Below, in pieces: positions 16,974-24,902 of a stretch of DNA of 64,000 nucleotides. The notes beneath the pieces were generated by a model. It was not told the DNA's origin. It saw only the letters and a program-made list of their open reading frames with translations, and did not search any database. Both the position numbers and the translations under genes were made by a program. The stretch's first letter is position 1; every line of letters starts with the position of its first letter. The DNA lies in NCBI RefSeq assembly GCF_011634835.1, contig NZ_SIRP01000001.1:2870189-2934188 (forward strand), read 5' to 3'. This DNA is from Isoptericola sp. BMS4. Lineage in GTDB: Bacteria; Actinomycetota; Actinomycetes; Actinomycetales; Cellulomonadaceae.

Positions 16974-18761
16974 GTGCGCGGCCGCCCATCGACACACGCA
17001 CCAGCAGCGGTGACCCCCGTGGCACCGGACGGACCGGCCGGCGGGTCGGGCGAGCACGTGGTGCTCGGGGGCAGGTACGCCCTCGGCGACATCCTCGGCA
17101 CGGGCGGCACGTACACGGTCTACGAGGCCACGCGGGTGCTCGCGCCCGAGCCCTCTCCGGGAGCAGATGACGGGACGGAGCCGGCGCTCCTCGTCAAGGT
17201 CCTCCACCCGCACCTGGTCGACGACGACGCGGCCCGCACCGCCCTGGCACGCGAGATCGCGGCGTCGGACCGGGTGGACCACCCGGGCGTCGTGAAGGTC
17301 CTGGACACCGGCGAGGACGTCGTCGCGGGCGCGACCGTGCCCTGGATCCTGACCCGCCGCCTGCCGGGCGTTCCCCTCTCGGAGCTCGCGGCCGGCGACG
17401 GGCTGCCGTGGCGGGACGCGCTCGCCGTCGTGGGCGGGCTGCTCGACGCCCTCGGGGCCGTGCACGCCGCCGGTCTGGTGCACCGTGACGTCAGCCCGCG
17501 CAACGTCGTCGTGGACCGGGGCGACGAAGGCGCGACGACCGTCGGTCTGCTCGACCTCGGGCTGGCCGTCGCCGCGGGAGGCGACGGCGACGGCGCACGC
17601 GTCGCCGGGTCGGTGGCGTACATGTCGCCGGAGCAGGCCCAGGGCCGGCCGCTCGACGCACGCAGCGACCTGTACTCGGCCGGCGCCCTGGCGTACTTCG
17701 CGCTGACCGGGCACGCGCCCTACGAGCGGGCGAGGCTCGCCGACGTGGCGCGCGCCCACGTCCAGGCGCCCGTGCCCGCGCCGTCGGCGCGACGGGCCGC
17801 CGTCCCCGCCGCCGTGGACCGCTTCGTGGCGCGGGCGATGGCCAAGGACCCCGCCCGGCGCTTCGCGGCCGCCGGGGCCATGGGCGCCGAGGTGTCGGCG
17901 CTGCTCGGCGCGGGCGCCGCCCCCGACGAGGGCGCCGACCAGACCATGACGCTGGGCCAGATCGCCGCGGAGGACCACGACAGGACGGCCGTCCTCGGGG
18001 CGGCGGGCCTCGCCGCGGCCGGAGCCGCCGCGGCTGCCGAGGAGGGCGACGCCGAGCTCCAGCGCACGCGGCAGTTCGACGCCGTCGACGCGGACGACAC
18101 CGCCGAGGCGGCCGGTGCCGTCGGTGTCGCAGGTGCGGCAGAGCCAGGCGCCCCGACGACCGACACCGCCGAGGTTCCCGGCGTGCCGGCGGCCGACGCG
18201 GCGCCCGCGCCGGCGGAGCCCGAGGAGTCCGAGCGGCGGGGGTTCCTCACCGGGCGCAGGCGTGTCGCGGCGATCGTCCTGGCGCTGGTCCTGGCCGCTG
18301 CCGTGGGTGCCGTCGCGTTCGTGAACCTGCGCGACACCGGCGACCGCGAGCCGGTCGCGCCGGTGACGAACAGCCCGTCGCCGTCCCCCACGCCGTCGCC
18401 CACTGACCCCACCACCGCGCCGCCCAGCCCGACGACCGAGCCGACGTCCCGACCGACCCGGACATCGACGCCGACCCCGACCGAGACGCCCACCGAAGAG
18501 CCGACGCCGACCGACACGCCGTCCCCGACGCCGACGCCGACCGAGACGCCCACCCAGGAGCCCACGCCCACCGAGGAGCCCACGCCCACCGAGGAACCGA
18601 CCCCGACGGAGGAGCCGACGCCCACCGAGGAACCGACCCCGACGGAGGAGCCGACGCCCACGGAGGAACCGACGCCGACGGAGGAGCCGACCCAGCCGGT
18701 CGAGTCGACCCCCACGGCAGACACAGGCGAGACCGGCACCGGCGCCGCCGCCTCCCCGTGA
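16974..18761 (+). CDS. Membrane Ser/Thr protein kinase with Pro-Thr-Glu repeat tail
   Basis: A 595-residue kinase of the Pkn type. The catalytic domain spans about residues 30-310: Gly loop ILGTGGTYTVYEAT, the ATP-binding Lys in LLVKVLHPH, catalytic LVHRDVSPRNVVVD, DLG in LLDLGLAV and an APE-like YMSPEQAQGRPLDARSDLYS, so it should be active. An Ala/Glu-rich linker follows. One membrane helix (about 429-450, VAAIVLALVLAAAVGAVAFV) leads to an extracellular tail of TPTEEP-type repeats running to the end. There are no PASTA domains. GTG 16974 is the longest start; GTG 17010 or 17019 are possible. rnpB follows on the other strand. Confidence 0.88.
   Translation: MRGRPSTHAPAAVTPVAPDGPAGGSGEHVVLGGRYALGDILGTGGTYTVYEATRVLAPEPSPGADDGTEPALLVKVLHPHLVDDDAARTALAREIAASDRVDHPGVVKVLDTGEDVVAGATVPWILTRRLPGVPLSELAAGDGLPWRDALAVVGGLLDALGAVHAAGLVHRDVSPRNVVVDRGDEGATTVGLLDLGLAVAAGGDGDGARVAGSVAYMSPEQAQGRPLDARSDLYSAGALAYFALTGHAPYERARLADVARAHVQAPVPAPSARRAAVPAAVDRFVARAMAKDPARRFAAAGAMGAEVSALLGAGAAPDEGADQTMTLGQIAAEDHDRTAVLGAAGLAAAGAAAAAEEGDAELQRTRQFDAVDADDTAEAAGAVGVAGAAEPGAPTTDTAEVPGVPAADAAPAPAEPEESERRGFLTGRRRVAAIVLALVLAAAVGAVAFVNLRDTGDREPVAPVTNSPSPSPTPSPTDPTTAPPSPTTEPTSRPTRTSTPTPTETPTEEPTPTDTPSPTPTPTETPTQEPTPTEEPTPTEEPTPTEEPTPTEEPTPTEEPTPTEEPTPTEEPTQPVESTPTADTGETGTGAAASP
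18480..18710 (+). repeat. Degenerate tandem repeat coding for Pro-Thr-Glu tail
   Basis: An 18-bp unit coding TPTEEP recurs roughly ten times in the kinase gene, mixing codon variants (CCCACCGAGGAACCGACC and CCGACGGAGGAGCCGACG types). Such tracts usually vary in copy number and encode stiff wall-spanning stalks. Confidence 0.8.
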
Positions 18762-18860
18762 CAAGCCTCCTGCCGGACGCCTCACCGACCATCGATCCGG
18801 TGTGCCGGCCGCTGCCGTGACGTGCAGCAACAACACCTGACGTGGGCGGTGGGATGGTGC

Positions 18861-19262
18861 GGACGAGTCGGTCTGTACGCCGGGTTCTGTTCCCGCGCCC
18901 GGTTGCCCTGGCGCGGGTGACGGTCATCCATCTAGGACCTGCGTTGCCGCAGGCCTCACGCGGTCTACCCGACTGTGCTTCTCCGCAGAGAATCGGGCGG
19001 GCCGCCCTCTGACACAGTCTGTCTGACCTTGCTCCAGGTGGGGTTTACCGAGCCACGCCCGTCACCGGGCGTGCTGGTGGTCTCTTACACCACCGTTTCA
19101 CCCTCACCGCCGGTCTCCCGGCGGCGGTCTGTTCTCTGTGGCACTGTCCCGCGGGTCACCCCGGGTGGCCGTTAGCCACCACCTTGCCCTTCGGAGCCCG
19201 GACGTTCCTCGGCGACGGCACCCGAGGGCACCGCCGACGCGACCGCCCGACCGACTCGTCCG
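18861..19262 (-). ncRNA. rnpB: RNase P RNA, bacterial type A
   Basis: Read on the minus strand, the ends pair (GGACGAGTCGGTC at the 5' end, about 19262-19250, against GACCGACTCGTCC at the 3' end) to form P1. Between them are the universal RNase P core segments: GAGGAACGTCCGGGCTCC near the 5' end (about 19194-19211), GGTGGTGGCTAACGGCCACC, ACAGAGAACAGACCGCC, GGTGTAAGAGACCACCAGC, and the 3' core AACAGAACCCGGCGTACAG. It is the catalytic RNA that removes tRNA 5' leaders. End points are set by the P1 pairing and could be off by a few bases. Confidence 0.95.
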
Positions 19263-19327
19263 CGCCGACCAGTGTATCCGCAGCCCACGGCCTCCGGGGA
19301 CGAGCTCGAGGTCGTCGGCGACGCGGC

Positions 19328-19945
19328 TCAGTCGCGGTCGGCCCCCTCGAACAGCGGACGGTCCTCGACCATGCGGGCCGGATCCCAGGTGAGGTCACCG
19401 GAGCGGAGGTCCGTGACGACCTGGCGCACCCAGTCGAGCTCGGCGCGCGTCACGGCGACGAGGTGCTCGTGCTCGAGCATCAGCACGCGCGGCAGCCCCC
19501 ACGAGGCGGTGAGGTCCGCCTCGGCGGCGGCGCGCTCGAGCACGGACTCCAGCGCCGCGGCACGCTCGTCCAGCCGGTCGGCCACGACCTCCGGGGAGGT
19601 CAGCGCGAGCACGGCGAGCACGGCCCGGAACTCGGGGAACTCTCGTGCCGGGGTGGCGAGCGCCGCGTCCACCCACCTGCGCAGCGCGTCCCGACCGGCC
19701 GCCGTGAGCGCGTAGACGATCCGTGCGGGGGCGACGTCGCTCGCGACCTTCTCGTGGACCGCGACGAGCCCGTCGCGCTCCAGGCGCTCCAGCGCCTGGT
19801 AGACGCTGTTGCTGCGCGCGACGTTGACGACGGCGTCCTTCTGCCGGCTCTTGATCAGCCGCTGCATCCGGTACGCGTGCATCGGCTCCTCGGCGAGCAG
19901 CGCGAGCAGCACCATCGCCAGCGGGGAGCGGGGTCGGTCGGTCAC
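19328..19945 (-). CDS. PadR family transcriptional regulator
   Basis: A 205-residue PadR protein. The N-terminal winged helix is intact: RSPLAMVLLALLAEEPMHAY, RMQRLIKSRQKDAVVNVARS, NSVYQALERLERDGLVAVHE, then YALTAAGRDALRRWVDAAL. The C-terminal helical PadR dimerisation domain follows (EFRAVLAVLALTSPEVVADR onward). It is divergent from the FAD monooxygenase, and the gap carries an inverted repeat at 19977-20002 overlapping the expected promoter of that gene. It is likely the repressor of the monooxygenase, relieved by an aromatic or similar substrate (inference). Confidence 0.9.
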   Translation of the reverse strand: MTDRPRSPLAMVLLALLAEEPMHAYRMQRLIKSRQKDAVVNVARSNSVYQALERLERDGLVAVHEKVASDVAPARIVYALTAAGRDALRRWVDAALATPAREFPEFRAVLAVLALTSPEVVADRLDERAAALESVLERAAAEADLTASWGLPRVLMLEHEHLVAVTRAELDWVRQVVTDLRSGDLTWDPARMVEDRPLFEGADRD

Positions 19946-19976
19946 GCACGTCAGCCTACGACCGTCACACCTCTTG

Positions 19977-20002
19977 CCATAAGATGGCTATCCATTTTAT
20001 GG
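19977..20002. promoter_or_regulatory. Inverted-repeat operator, probably for PadR
   Basis: CCATAAGATGG (19977-19987) and CCATTTTATGG (19992-20002) are inverted repeats matching at 10 of 11 positions, separated by CTAT. The site ends 8 bp before the monooxygenase ATG and lies 32 bp from the PadR start, so it can block both promoters. It is unusually A+T-rich for this genome. Confidence 0.65.
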
Positions 20003-20009
20003 TGTCGCT

Positions 20010-21203
20010 ATGAGAGCACTCGTGATCGGAGCGGGCATCGCTGGGCCCGTGACCGCCATGGCACTGCAGAAGGCCGGCCTCGACGTCACGGTCCTCGAGG
20101 CCCACGCACGCACCGCGGACGACGCCGGCGCCTTCCTCACGCTCGCCCCCAACGGGCTGCACGCGCTCGAGGTGCTGGACATCGACCACCACGACCTCGG
20201 GGGGTTCGACACGACCGCCCTGCAGATGCGCAACGCCCGGGGCCGCGCGCTCACCCGGCTGCCGATGGACGCGCCGGGCGGCGGGCTGCACTCCCAGACC
20301 GTCCGGCGCGCGGACCTCTACACGGCCCTGCGCGACGAGGCCGGCCGCCGCGGGATCGCCGTCGAGCACGGCAGGCGACTCGCCGACGTGACGCCCGGCC
20401 GCACGGGCGGCGTCGTCGCGACGTTCGAGGACGGCACGCGCGAGACGGGCGACATGCTGGTCGGCGCCGACGGGATCGGCTCGCGCACACGGCAGGTGCT
20501 CGACCCGGCCTGCCCGGCGCCGCGCTACACCGGCCTGCTCAACACCGGCGGGTACGCCACCGGGGTGGCGGTGGACGCCGAACCCGGCGTGTTCACGATG
20601 GTCTTCGGGCGCCGAGCTTTTTTCGCGTACCTGTGCCGCGGCCCCGGCGAGGTGTGGTGGTTCGCGAACATTCCCCGCACGGCGGCGGCCACGGCCGACG
20701 AGCTCGCGGCCTGGACGCCGGCCACCTGGCGCGCCGAGCTGGAGCGCCTCTTCGCGGACGACCGCTCCCCGGCGCTCGAGCTTCTCGCGGGCACCCCGCG
20801 GCTCCTCGGGCCGTGGAACACCCGTGACCTGCCGAAGGTCCCCGTCTGGCACCGCGGGCCCGTCGGGCTGGTCGGTGACGCCGCCCACGCCATCTCCCCG
20901 ACGTCCGGCCAGGGGGCGTCGTTGGCCGTCGAGGACGGCGTCCTGCTGGCGCGGTGGGTACGCGACCTGGGCGACCCCGCCGCCGCGTTCGCCGCCTTCG
21001 AGGCGCAGCGCCGCCGCCGGGTCGAACGCCTCGTGGCGCAGGCGAAGCGCACGTCGAACCTCAAGATTCCCAACCCCCTGTCCCGAGCCGTGCGGGACCG
21101 GGTCGTGCTGCCCGCCGTGGGTCGGGTCGCGACCCGCACGTCCCGCGACTGGGTGACCGACTTCCGCGTCACGTGGGAGGAGCGTTCCGCACCGGCCCGG
21201 TGA
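20010..21203 (+). CDS. FAD-dependent monooxygenase (PHBH/PheA-type)
   Basis: A 397-residue single-component flavin hydroxylase. It has the N-terminal dinucleotide fold (ALVIGAGIAGPVTAMALQKA), the Asp/Gly motif DMLVGADGIGSRTR, and the second FAD motif GLVGDAAHAISPTSGQGASL, which also contacts NAD(P)H in this class. The substrate cannot be told from sequence; such enzymes hydroxylate aromatics or inactivate antibiotics such as rifampicin and tetracycline. The PadR regulator and operator directly upstream point to inducible use. ATG 20010 starts at the fold and is the only sensible start. Confidence 0.88.
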   Translation: MRALVIGAGIAGPVTAMALQKAGLDVTVLEAHARTADDAGAFLTLAPNGLHALEVLDIDHHDLGGFDTTALQMRNARGRALTRLPMDAPGGGLHSQTVRRADLYTALRDEAGRRGIAVEHGRRLADVTPGRTGGVVATFEDGTRETGDMLVGADGIGSRTRQVLDPACPAPRYTGLLNTGGYATGVAVDAEPGVFTMVFGRRAFFAYLCRGPGEVWWFANIPRTAAATADELAAWTPATWRAELERLFADDRSPALELLAGTPRLLGPWNTRDLPKVPVWHRGPVGLVGDAAHAISPTSGQGASLAVEDGVLLARWVRDLGDPAAAFAAFEAQRRRRVERLVAQAKRTSNLKIPNPLSRAVRDRVVLPAVGRVATRTSRDWVTDFRVTWEERSAPAR

Positions 21204-21237
21204 CCCGTCGGGCACCGTGCCCGACTAGGGTGTCCGG

Positions 21238-22065
21238 GTGCTGATCTGCCTGCCGCCCTCCGAGGGCAAGACGCCGGCGCCCGACGGCGGCGCCCCGGTC
21301 GACCTGGCCCGCCTCACCGCGGCCGAGGACCTGACCGACCGCCGCCGCGAGGTGCTCGACGCCCTCGCCGCCGTCAGCACCGGTCCCGACGCCCCCGAGG
21401 TCCTCGGCGTGGGCGCGTCGCTCGCCGCGGAGGTCGCCCGCAACGTCGACCTCAAGTCCGCCCCGACGGCGCCCGCCGCCCGCGTCTACACCGGGGTCCT
21501 GTACGCCGCCGCGGGTCTGGCGGACCTGCCCGACGACGTCGCGGCGCGCGCCGCCGACGACGTGCGGGTCTTCTCCGGCCTGTGGGGCGCCGTCTCCCCC
21601 GCCGACCGCATCCCTGCCTACCGGCTGTCCATGGGCGTCGACCTGCCCGGCGTCGGCAGGCTCGCCGCCGCGTGGCGCGCACCTCTGGCCGCCGCGCTCG
21701 ACGACCGCGCCGCGGGCGACGTCGTCGTCGACTGCCGCTCCGCCGCCTATCTGGCCGCCTGGAAGCCCGACACCACCGCCACCGACTGGGTGACCGTACG
21801 GGTCGTGCGCGAGTCCGCCGGCAGGCGCACCGTCGTCTCCCACAACGCCAAGCACACGCGCGGGGTCCTGACGGGCCACCTGCTGCGACGCACAGGAGCC
21901 GCGCCGTCGTCGGCGACCGCCCTCCTGGACGCCGCCCGAGAGCTGGACGGCGAGATCATCGGCACCGAGGTCGGCAGCGGCCTGTCGTACCGCATGGTCG
22001 AGGCGACGATGCACGACGCGACGACGCGCCGCGGACCGCGCACCCTCGAGGTCGTCATCGCGTGA
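21238..22065 (+). CDS. yaaA: Peroxide stress protein YaaA (DUF328)
   Basis: A 275-residue YaaA family protein. The N-terminal signature LICLPPSEGKTPAPDGG is unmistakable, followed by ARVYTGVLYAAAGL, VFSGLWGAVSPADRIPAYRL, VVDCRSAAYLAAW and SHNAKHTRGVLTGHLL near the C-terminus. In E. coli YaaA lowers free iron during peroxide stress and binds DNA junctions; that role is transferred by family only. GTG 21238 is used. A small hairpin (CGGGCACCGTGCCCG) lies just upstream, separating it from the monooxygenase gene. Confidence 0.92.
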   Translation: MLICLPPSEGKTPAPDGGAPVDLARLTAAEDLTDRRREVLDALAAVSTGPDAPEVLGVGASLAAEVARNVDLKSAPTAPAARVYTGVLYAAAGLADLPDDVAARAADDVRVFSGLWGAVSPADRIPAYRLSMGVDLPGVGRLAAAWRAPLAAALDDRAAGDVVVDCRSAAYLAAWKPDTTATDWVTVRVVRESAGRRTVVSHNAKHTRGVLTGHLLRRTGAAPSSATALLDAARELDGEIIGTEVGSGLSYRMVEATMHDATTRRGPRTLEVVIA

Positions 22066-22109
22066 CGGCCCGCGCGCGACGACGGCCGGGCGCACGCACA
22101 CTGAGGTCC

Positions 22110-22448
22110 ATGGCTTTCGACGAAGAGCTCGCCGCCCGCGTGCGCGCCGCCGTCGGCGAGCGCGCGGACTTCACCGAGCGACGGATGTTCGGCGGGCTGG
22201 CGATCATGGTGCACACCCACATGGCCGTCGGAGTGACCCGCGACGAGCTGATGGTCCACGTGGGCACGGACGGGCACGAGGCGGCCCTGGCCGCCGGCGC
22301 GCACGAGCTGCGCATGGGCGACCGCGTCATGCGCGGCACGGTCGGCGTCGCGGCGTCCGCGACGGCCGACGAGGAGACGCTGCGCGCCTGGGTGGACCGG
22401 GGCGTCGACCTCGCGCTCGCCACCCCGCCGAAGCCGGCACGGCGGTAG
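22110..22448 (+). CDS. TfoX/Sxy N-terminal domain protein
   Basis: A 112-residue protein consisting only of the TfoX N-terminal domain. MAFDEELAARVRAAVGERAD is the first helix, FTERRMFGGLAIMVHTHMAV the signature MFGG strand, then ELMVHVGTDGHEAALAAGAH and MRGTVGVAAS. In Haemophilus Sxy/TfoX regulates competence, but stand-alone N-terminal domains in actinobacteria have no known role. It follows yaaA by 44 bp on the same strand and may be co-transcribed. It is convergent with the phosphatase gene. Confidence 0.86.
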   Translation: MAFDEELAARVRAAVGERADFTERRMFGGLAIMVHTHMAVGVTRDELMVHVGTDGHEAALAAGAHELRMGDRVMRGTVGVAASATADEETLRAWVDRGVDLALATPPKPARR

Positions 22449-22465
22449 CGCTCTGCCGGCCGCGC

Positions 22466-23158
22466 TCAGACGTCGGTCGGGAAGCCGGTCGCGGTGATCT
22501 CGGCGAGCGTGGGCACCCCGTCGTCCGCGAGACCGAACCGGAGCACGGTGAGCGAGCAGGGCGGCAGCCGCAGCACCGGCCAGGACGACGGGGGCGCCCC
22601 GAGGGCGCGCCCGACCAGGGCACGGATCGTGATCGTGTGCGTCGCGACGACCGTGGTGGCGGACGGCTCCCCCGCGCCCACGACGTCCCGCAGACCCGCC
22701 CAGGCCCGCTCACCCACCTGCGCGAGGGACTCGCCGCCGGGCGGCGCGACGCCCGCGGACCTCCAGGCCTCGAGCTCGGCGGGCCATGCCTCGGCGACCT
22801 GCTCGGGCGTGAGGCCCTCCCACGCGCCGAAGTCGCACTCGGCGAACCGCTCGTCGGTACGCGGGTGCCGCCCCGTCCGGCGCCCGACCGCGGCCGCCGT
22901 CTCCAGCGTGCGCAGCATCGGCGAGGCGACGAGCGCGCCCGCGCGCGGCAGGTCGGGCCACAGGTCCTTGCCGATCCGGAAGACGGCATCGGCGGCGCGG
23001 GCCGCCTGGGTCCGGCCCCGCCCCGTGAGGGACGGCCCCGGGACGCCGCCGCCCGAGTACGCCCGCACCTCGGTCAGCGCGGTGACGCCGTGGCGCACCA
23101 GCACCACGGTGCGCGCCGTCGAGTCGGCGAGCGGGCTCGCCCCGGACGGGCGGATCAT
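22466..23158 (-). CDS. Histidine phosphatase family protein (PhoE/GpmB-like)
   Basis: A 230-residue phosphatase. The catalytic VVLVRHGVTALTE (RHG) is at the N-terminus, the second Arg lies in MLRTLETAA, FAECDFGAWEGLTPEQV carries the acid, and ATHTITIRALVG the second His. The substrate is not predictable. ATG 23158 shares one base with the TGA of the upstream gene (TGATG), so it is the last cistron of a three-gene coupled operon with the zinc-ribbon and Nif3-like genes. In many actinobacteria the third partner of this set is an RNase H/phosphatase protein; here no RNase H domain precedes the phosphatase. Confidence 0.88.
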   Translation of the reverse strand: MIRPSGASPLADSTARTVVLVRHGVTALTEVRAYSGGGVPGPSLTGRGRTQAARAADAVFRIGKDLWPDLPRAGALVASPMLRTLETAAAVGRRTGRHPRTDERFAECDFGAWEGLTPEQVAEAWPAELEAWRSAGVAPPGGESLAQVGERAWAGLRDVVGAGEPSATTVVATHTITIRALVGRALGAPPSSWPVLRLPPCSLTVLRFGLADDGVPTLAEITATGFPTDV

Positions 23159-23955
23159 CAGGCGCCCGCGGCCTCGTCCGGCTGGCGCACGAGGATGCGG
23201 CCGCACTCCTCGCACCGCACGACCTGCTCCGGCGCGGCCGAGCGCGCCGCCGCGAGGTCGCCGGGGTTGAGCTCGAGCCGGCAGCCCTCGCAGCGGCCGC
23301 CGCGCAGGGCGGCCGCGCCCAGCCCGCCGAGCTGCGCCCGCAGCTTGTCGTACAGGGCGAGCAGGCCCGCGTCGAGGCTGTCGGCGACCCGGGCGCGCTC
23401 GGCCTGCACGCCGCGGCCGGCGGTGTCGATCTCGGCCCAGGCGGCGTCCCGCTCCGCGGTGGCCTTCTCCTTGCCCGCGACGAGCTCGGCGTGCGCCGCC
23501 TCGACCTTCGCCAGGGACTCCTGGTGGGCCTCGAGACGCTCCATGACCTCCAGCTCGACGTCCTCCAGCACGGACTGCCGCCGCGCGAGGGACTCGATCT
23601 CGCTCAGCACGGCCTGGGAGTCCTTCGCGGACAGCGCGCCCGAGTCGAGGCGCTGCTGGTCGCGCTCGGCGCGGGTGCGCACCTGCGCGACGTCCGCCTC
23701 CGCCTTCGCGACCTCCCGCTCGAGATCGGACACCGCGGTGCGCGAGTCCACGAGCGACCCCTGCAGGTCGGCCAGGCGCTTGTCGAGCTCGGCGATCGTC
23801 GCGAGCGACGGGTGGGTGCGGCGCTGGTGCACGAGCTGCTGCAACCGCGTGTCGAGCTCCTGGACCTCGAGCAGTGTGCGCTGGTCCTCGGGCGGTGCAG
23901 TGGCCACGGGCGGGTCCTCTCGTGCGACGTCGTCGGGTGGGTCAGCTCTGGTCAT
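23158..23955 (-). CDS. C4 zinc-ribbon coiled-coil protein (CT398-like)
   Basis: A 265-residue protein that is almost entirely a long coiled coil (about residues 25-205, for example LQELDTRLQQLVHQRRTHPS-type heptads through LEREVAKAEADVAQVRTRAE). It ends in a zinc ribbon with two Cys pairs (RCEGCRLEL and RCEECGRIL). The architecture matches the CT398/DUF164 family. The function is unsettled; structural work on a Chlamydia member suggested links to transcription or flagellar parts. The start overlaps the Nif3-like stop by 4 bp (23952-23955) and its stop touches the phosphatase start. Confidence 0.88.
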   Translation of the reverse strand: MTRADPPDDVAREDPPVATAPPEDQRTLLEVQELDTRLQQLVHQRRTHPSLATIAELDKRLADLQGSLVDSRTAVSDLEREVAKAEADVAQVRTRAERDQQRLDSGALSAKDSQAVLSEIESLARRQSVLEDVELEVMERLEAHQESLAKVEAAHAELVAGKEKATAERDAAWAEIDTAGRGVQAERARVADSLDAGLLALYDKLRAQLGGLGAAALRGGRCEGCRLELNPGDLAAARSAAPEQVVRCEECGRILVRQPDEAAGA

Positions 23956-24842
23956 CCGGTGCGGTCCGCGCCGATCCGGGCGGACCACGGATCGGTGCCC
24001 AGGGTGCTCACCCTCGTGGTCACCGTACCGTCTGGCAGGCGTGCCTCGAGATCCTCGGCGGCGTAGCGCAGCCACGGCCACTCGCTGGCGAAGTGCGCCA
24101 CGTCCACGAGGAACGGCGTGCCCGCGTCGGCGGGGCGGTCGCGGTGCTCGAACGCGGCGCGCTCGCGCAGCTCGGACGCCGGGTGGTGGCGCAGGTCGGC
24201 GGTGACGTACACGTCCGCGGCGGCGTCGCGCACGGCGTCGAACAGCGAGTCGCCGGAGCCCCCGACGACGGCGGCGGTCCGCACGGTGGCATCGAGATCG
24301 CCGGCCACCCGGACCCCCTGCGCCGTCGCGGGCAGCACGTCGGCCACGTGCTCGGCGAAGGCCCGCAGCGTGACGGGCGAGGCCAGGCGGCCCACCCGGC
24401 CGATGCCGCGCTCCGCGCCGTCCGCACCGTCCGAGTCGTCGGTGCGCGCGACGAGCGGACGCCGCCCGGTGACGCCGACCAGGTCGGCGAGCGCGTCCGC
24501 GACGCCGCGCGGCGCGGCGTCGGCGTTGGTGTGCGCCACGTGCAGGCCGCAGCCGGCCCGCAGCAGCCGGTGCACCACGTCGCCCTTGAACGTCGTCGCG
24601 GCGACGGAGTGCACGCCGCGCAGGAACAGCGGGTGGTGGGTCACGAGGAGGTCGGCGCCCCACTCCACGGCCTCGTCGACAACGGCCGCGACCGGGTCGA
24701 CGGCGAACAGCACGCGGCGCACCGGGGCGGCGGGGTCCCCGGCGACCAGACCCACGGCGTCCCAGCCCTCCGCCGTCGACGGCGGGTACAGGGCGTCCAG
24801 GGCGTCGACGACGTCGGCCAGCGTGAGGGGTGCGGAGGTCAT
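23952..24842 (-). CDS. Nif3-like dinuclear metal-centre hexameric protein
   Basis: A 296-residue NIF3/YbgI/GTP-cyclohydrolase-I-type-2-like protein. VVDALDALYPPSTAEGWDAV opens the family domain. Metal ligands are visible in LLVTHHPLFLRGVHSV (two His), HVAHTNADAAPRGVADALAD, and VDVAHFASEWPWLRY near the C-terminus. The first gene of the nif3-zinc ribbon-phosphatase operon, an order conserved in actinobacteria. Its biochemical role is not established. ATG 24842 is used. Confidence 0.9.
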   Translation of the reverse strand: MTSAPLTLADVVDALDALYPPSTAEGWDAVGLVAGDPAAPVRRVLFAVDPVAAVVDEAVEWGADLLVTHHPLFLRGVHSVAATTFKGDVVHRLLRAGCGLHVAHTNADAAPRGVADALADLVGVTGRRPLVARTDDSDGADGAERGIGRVGRLASPVTLRAFAEHVADVLPATAQGVRVAGDLDATVRTAAVVGGSGDSLFDAVRDAAADVYVTADLRHHPASELRERAAFEHRDRPADAGTPFLVDVAHFASEWPWLRYAAEDLEARLPDGTVTTRVSTLGTDPWSARIGADRTG

Positions 24843-24902
24843 GACCCGACCCTAGCGACCGCCGCCACGGGCAGAGGCCGCCTCCGCGGCTACCTTCCGC
24901 AG

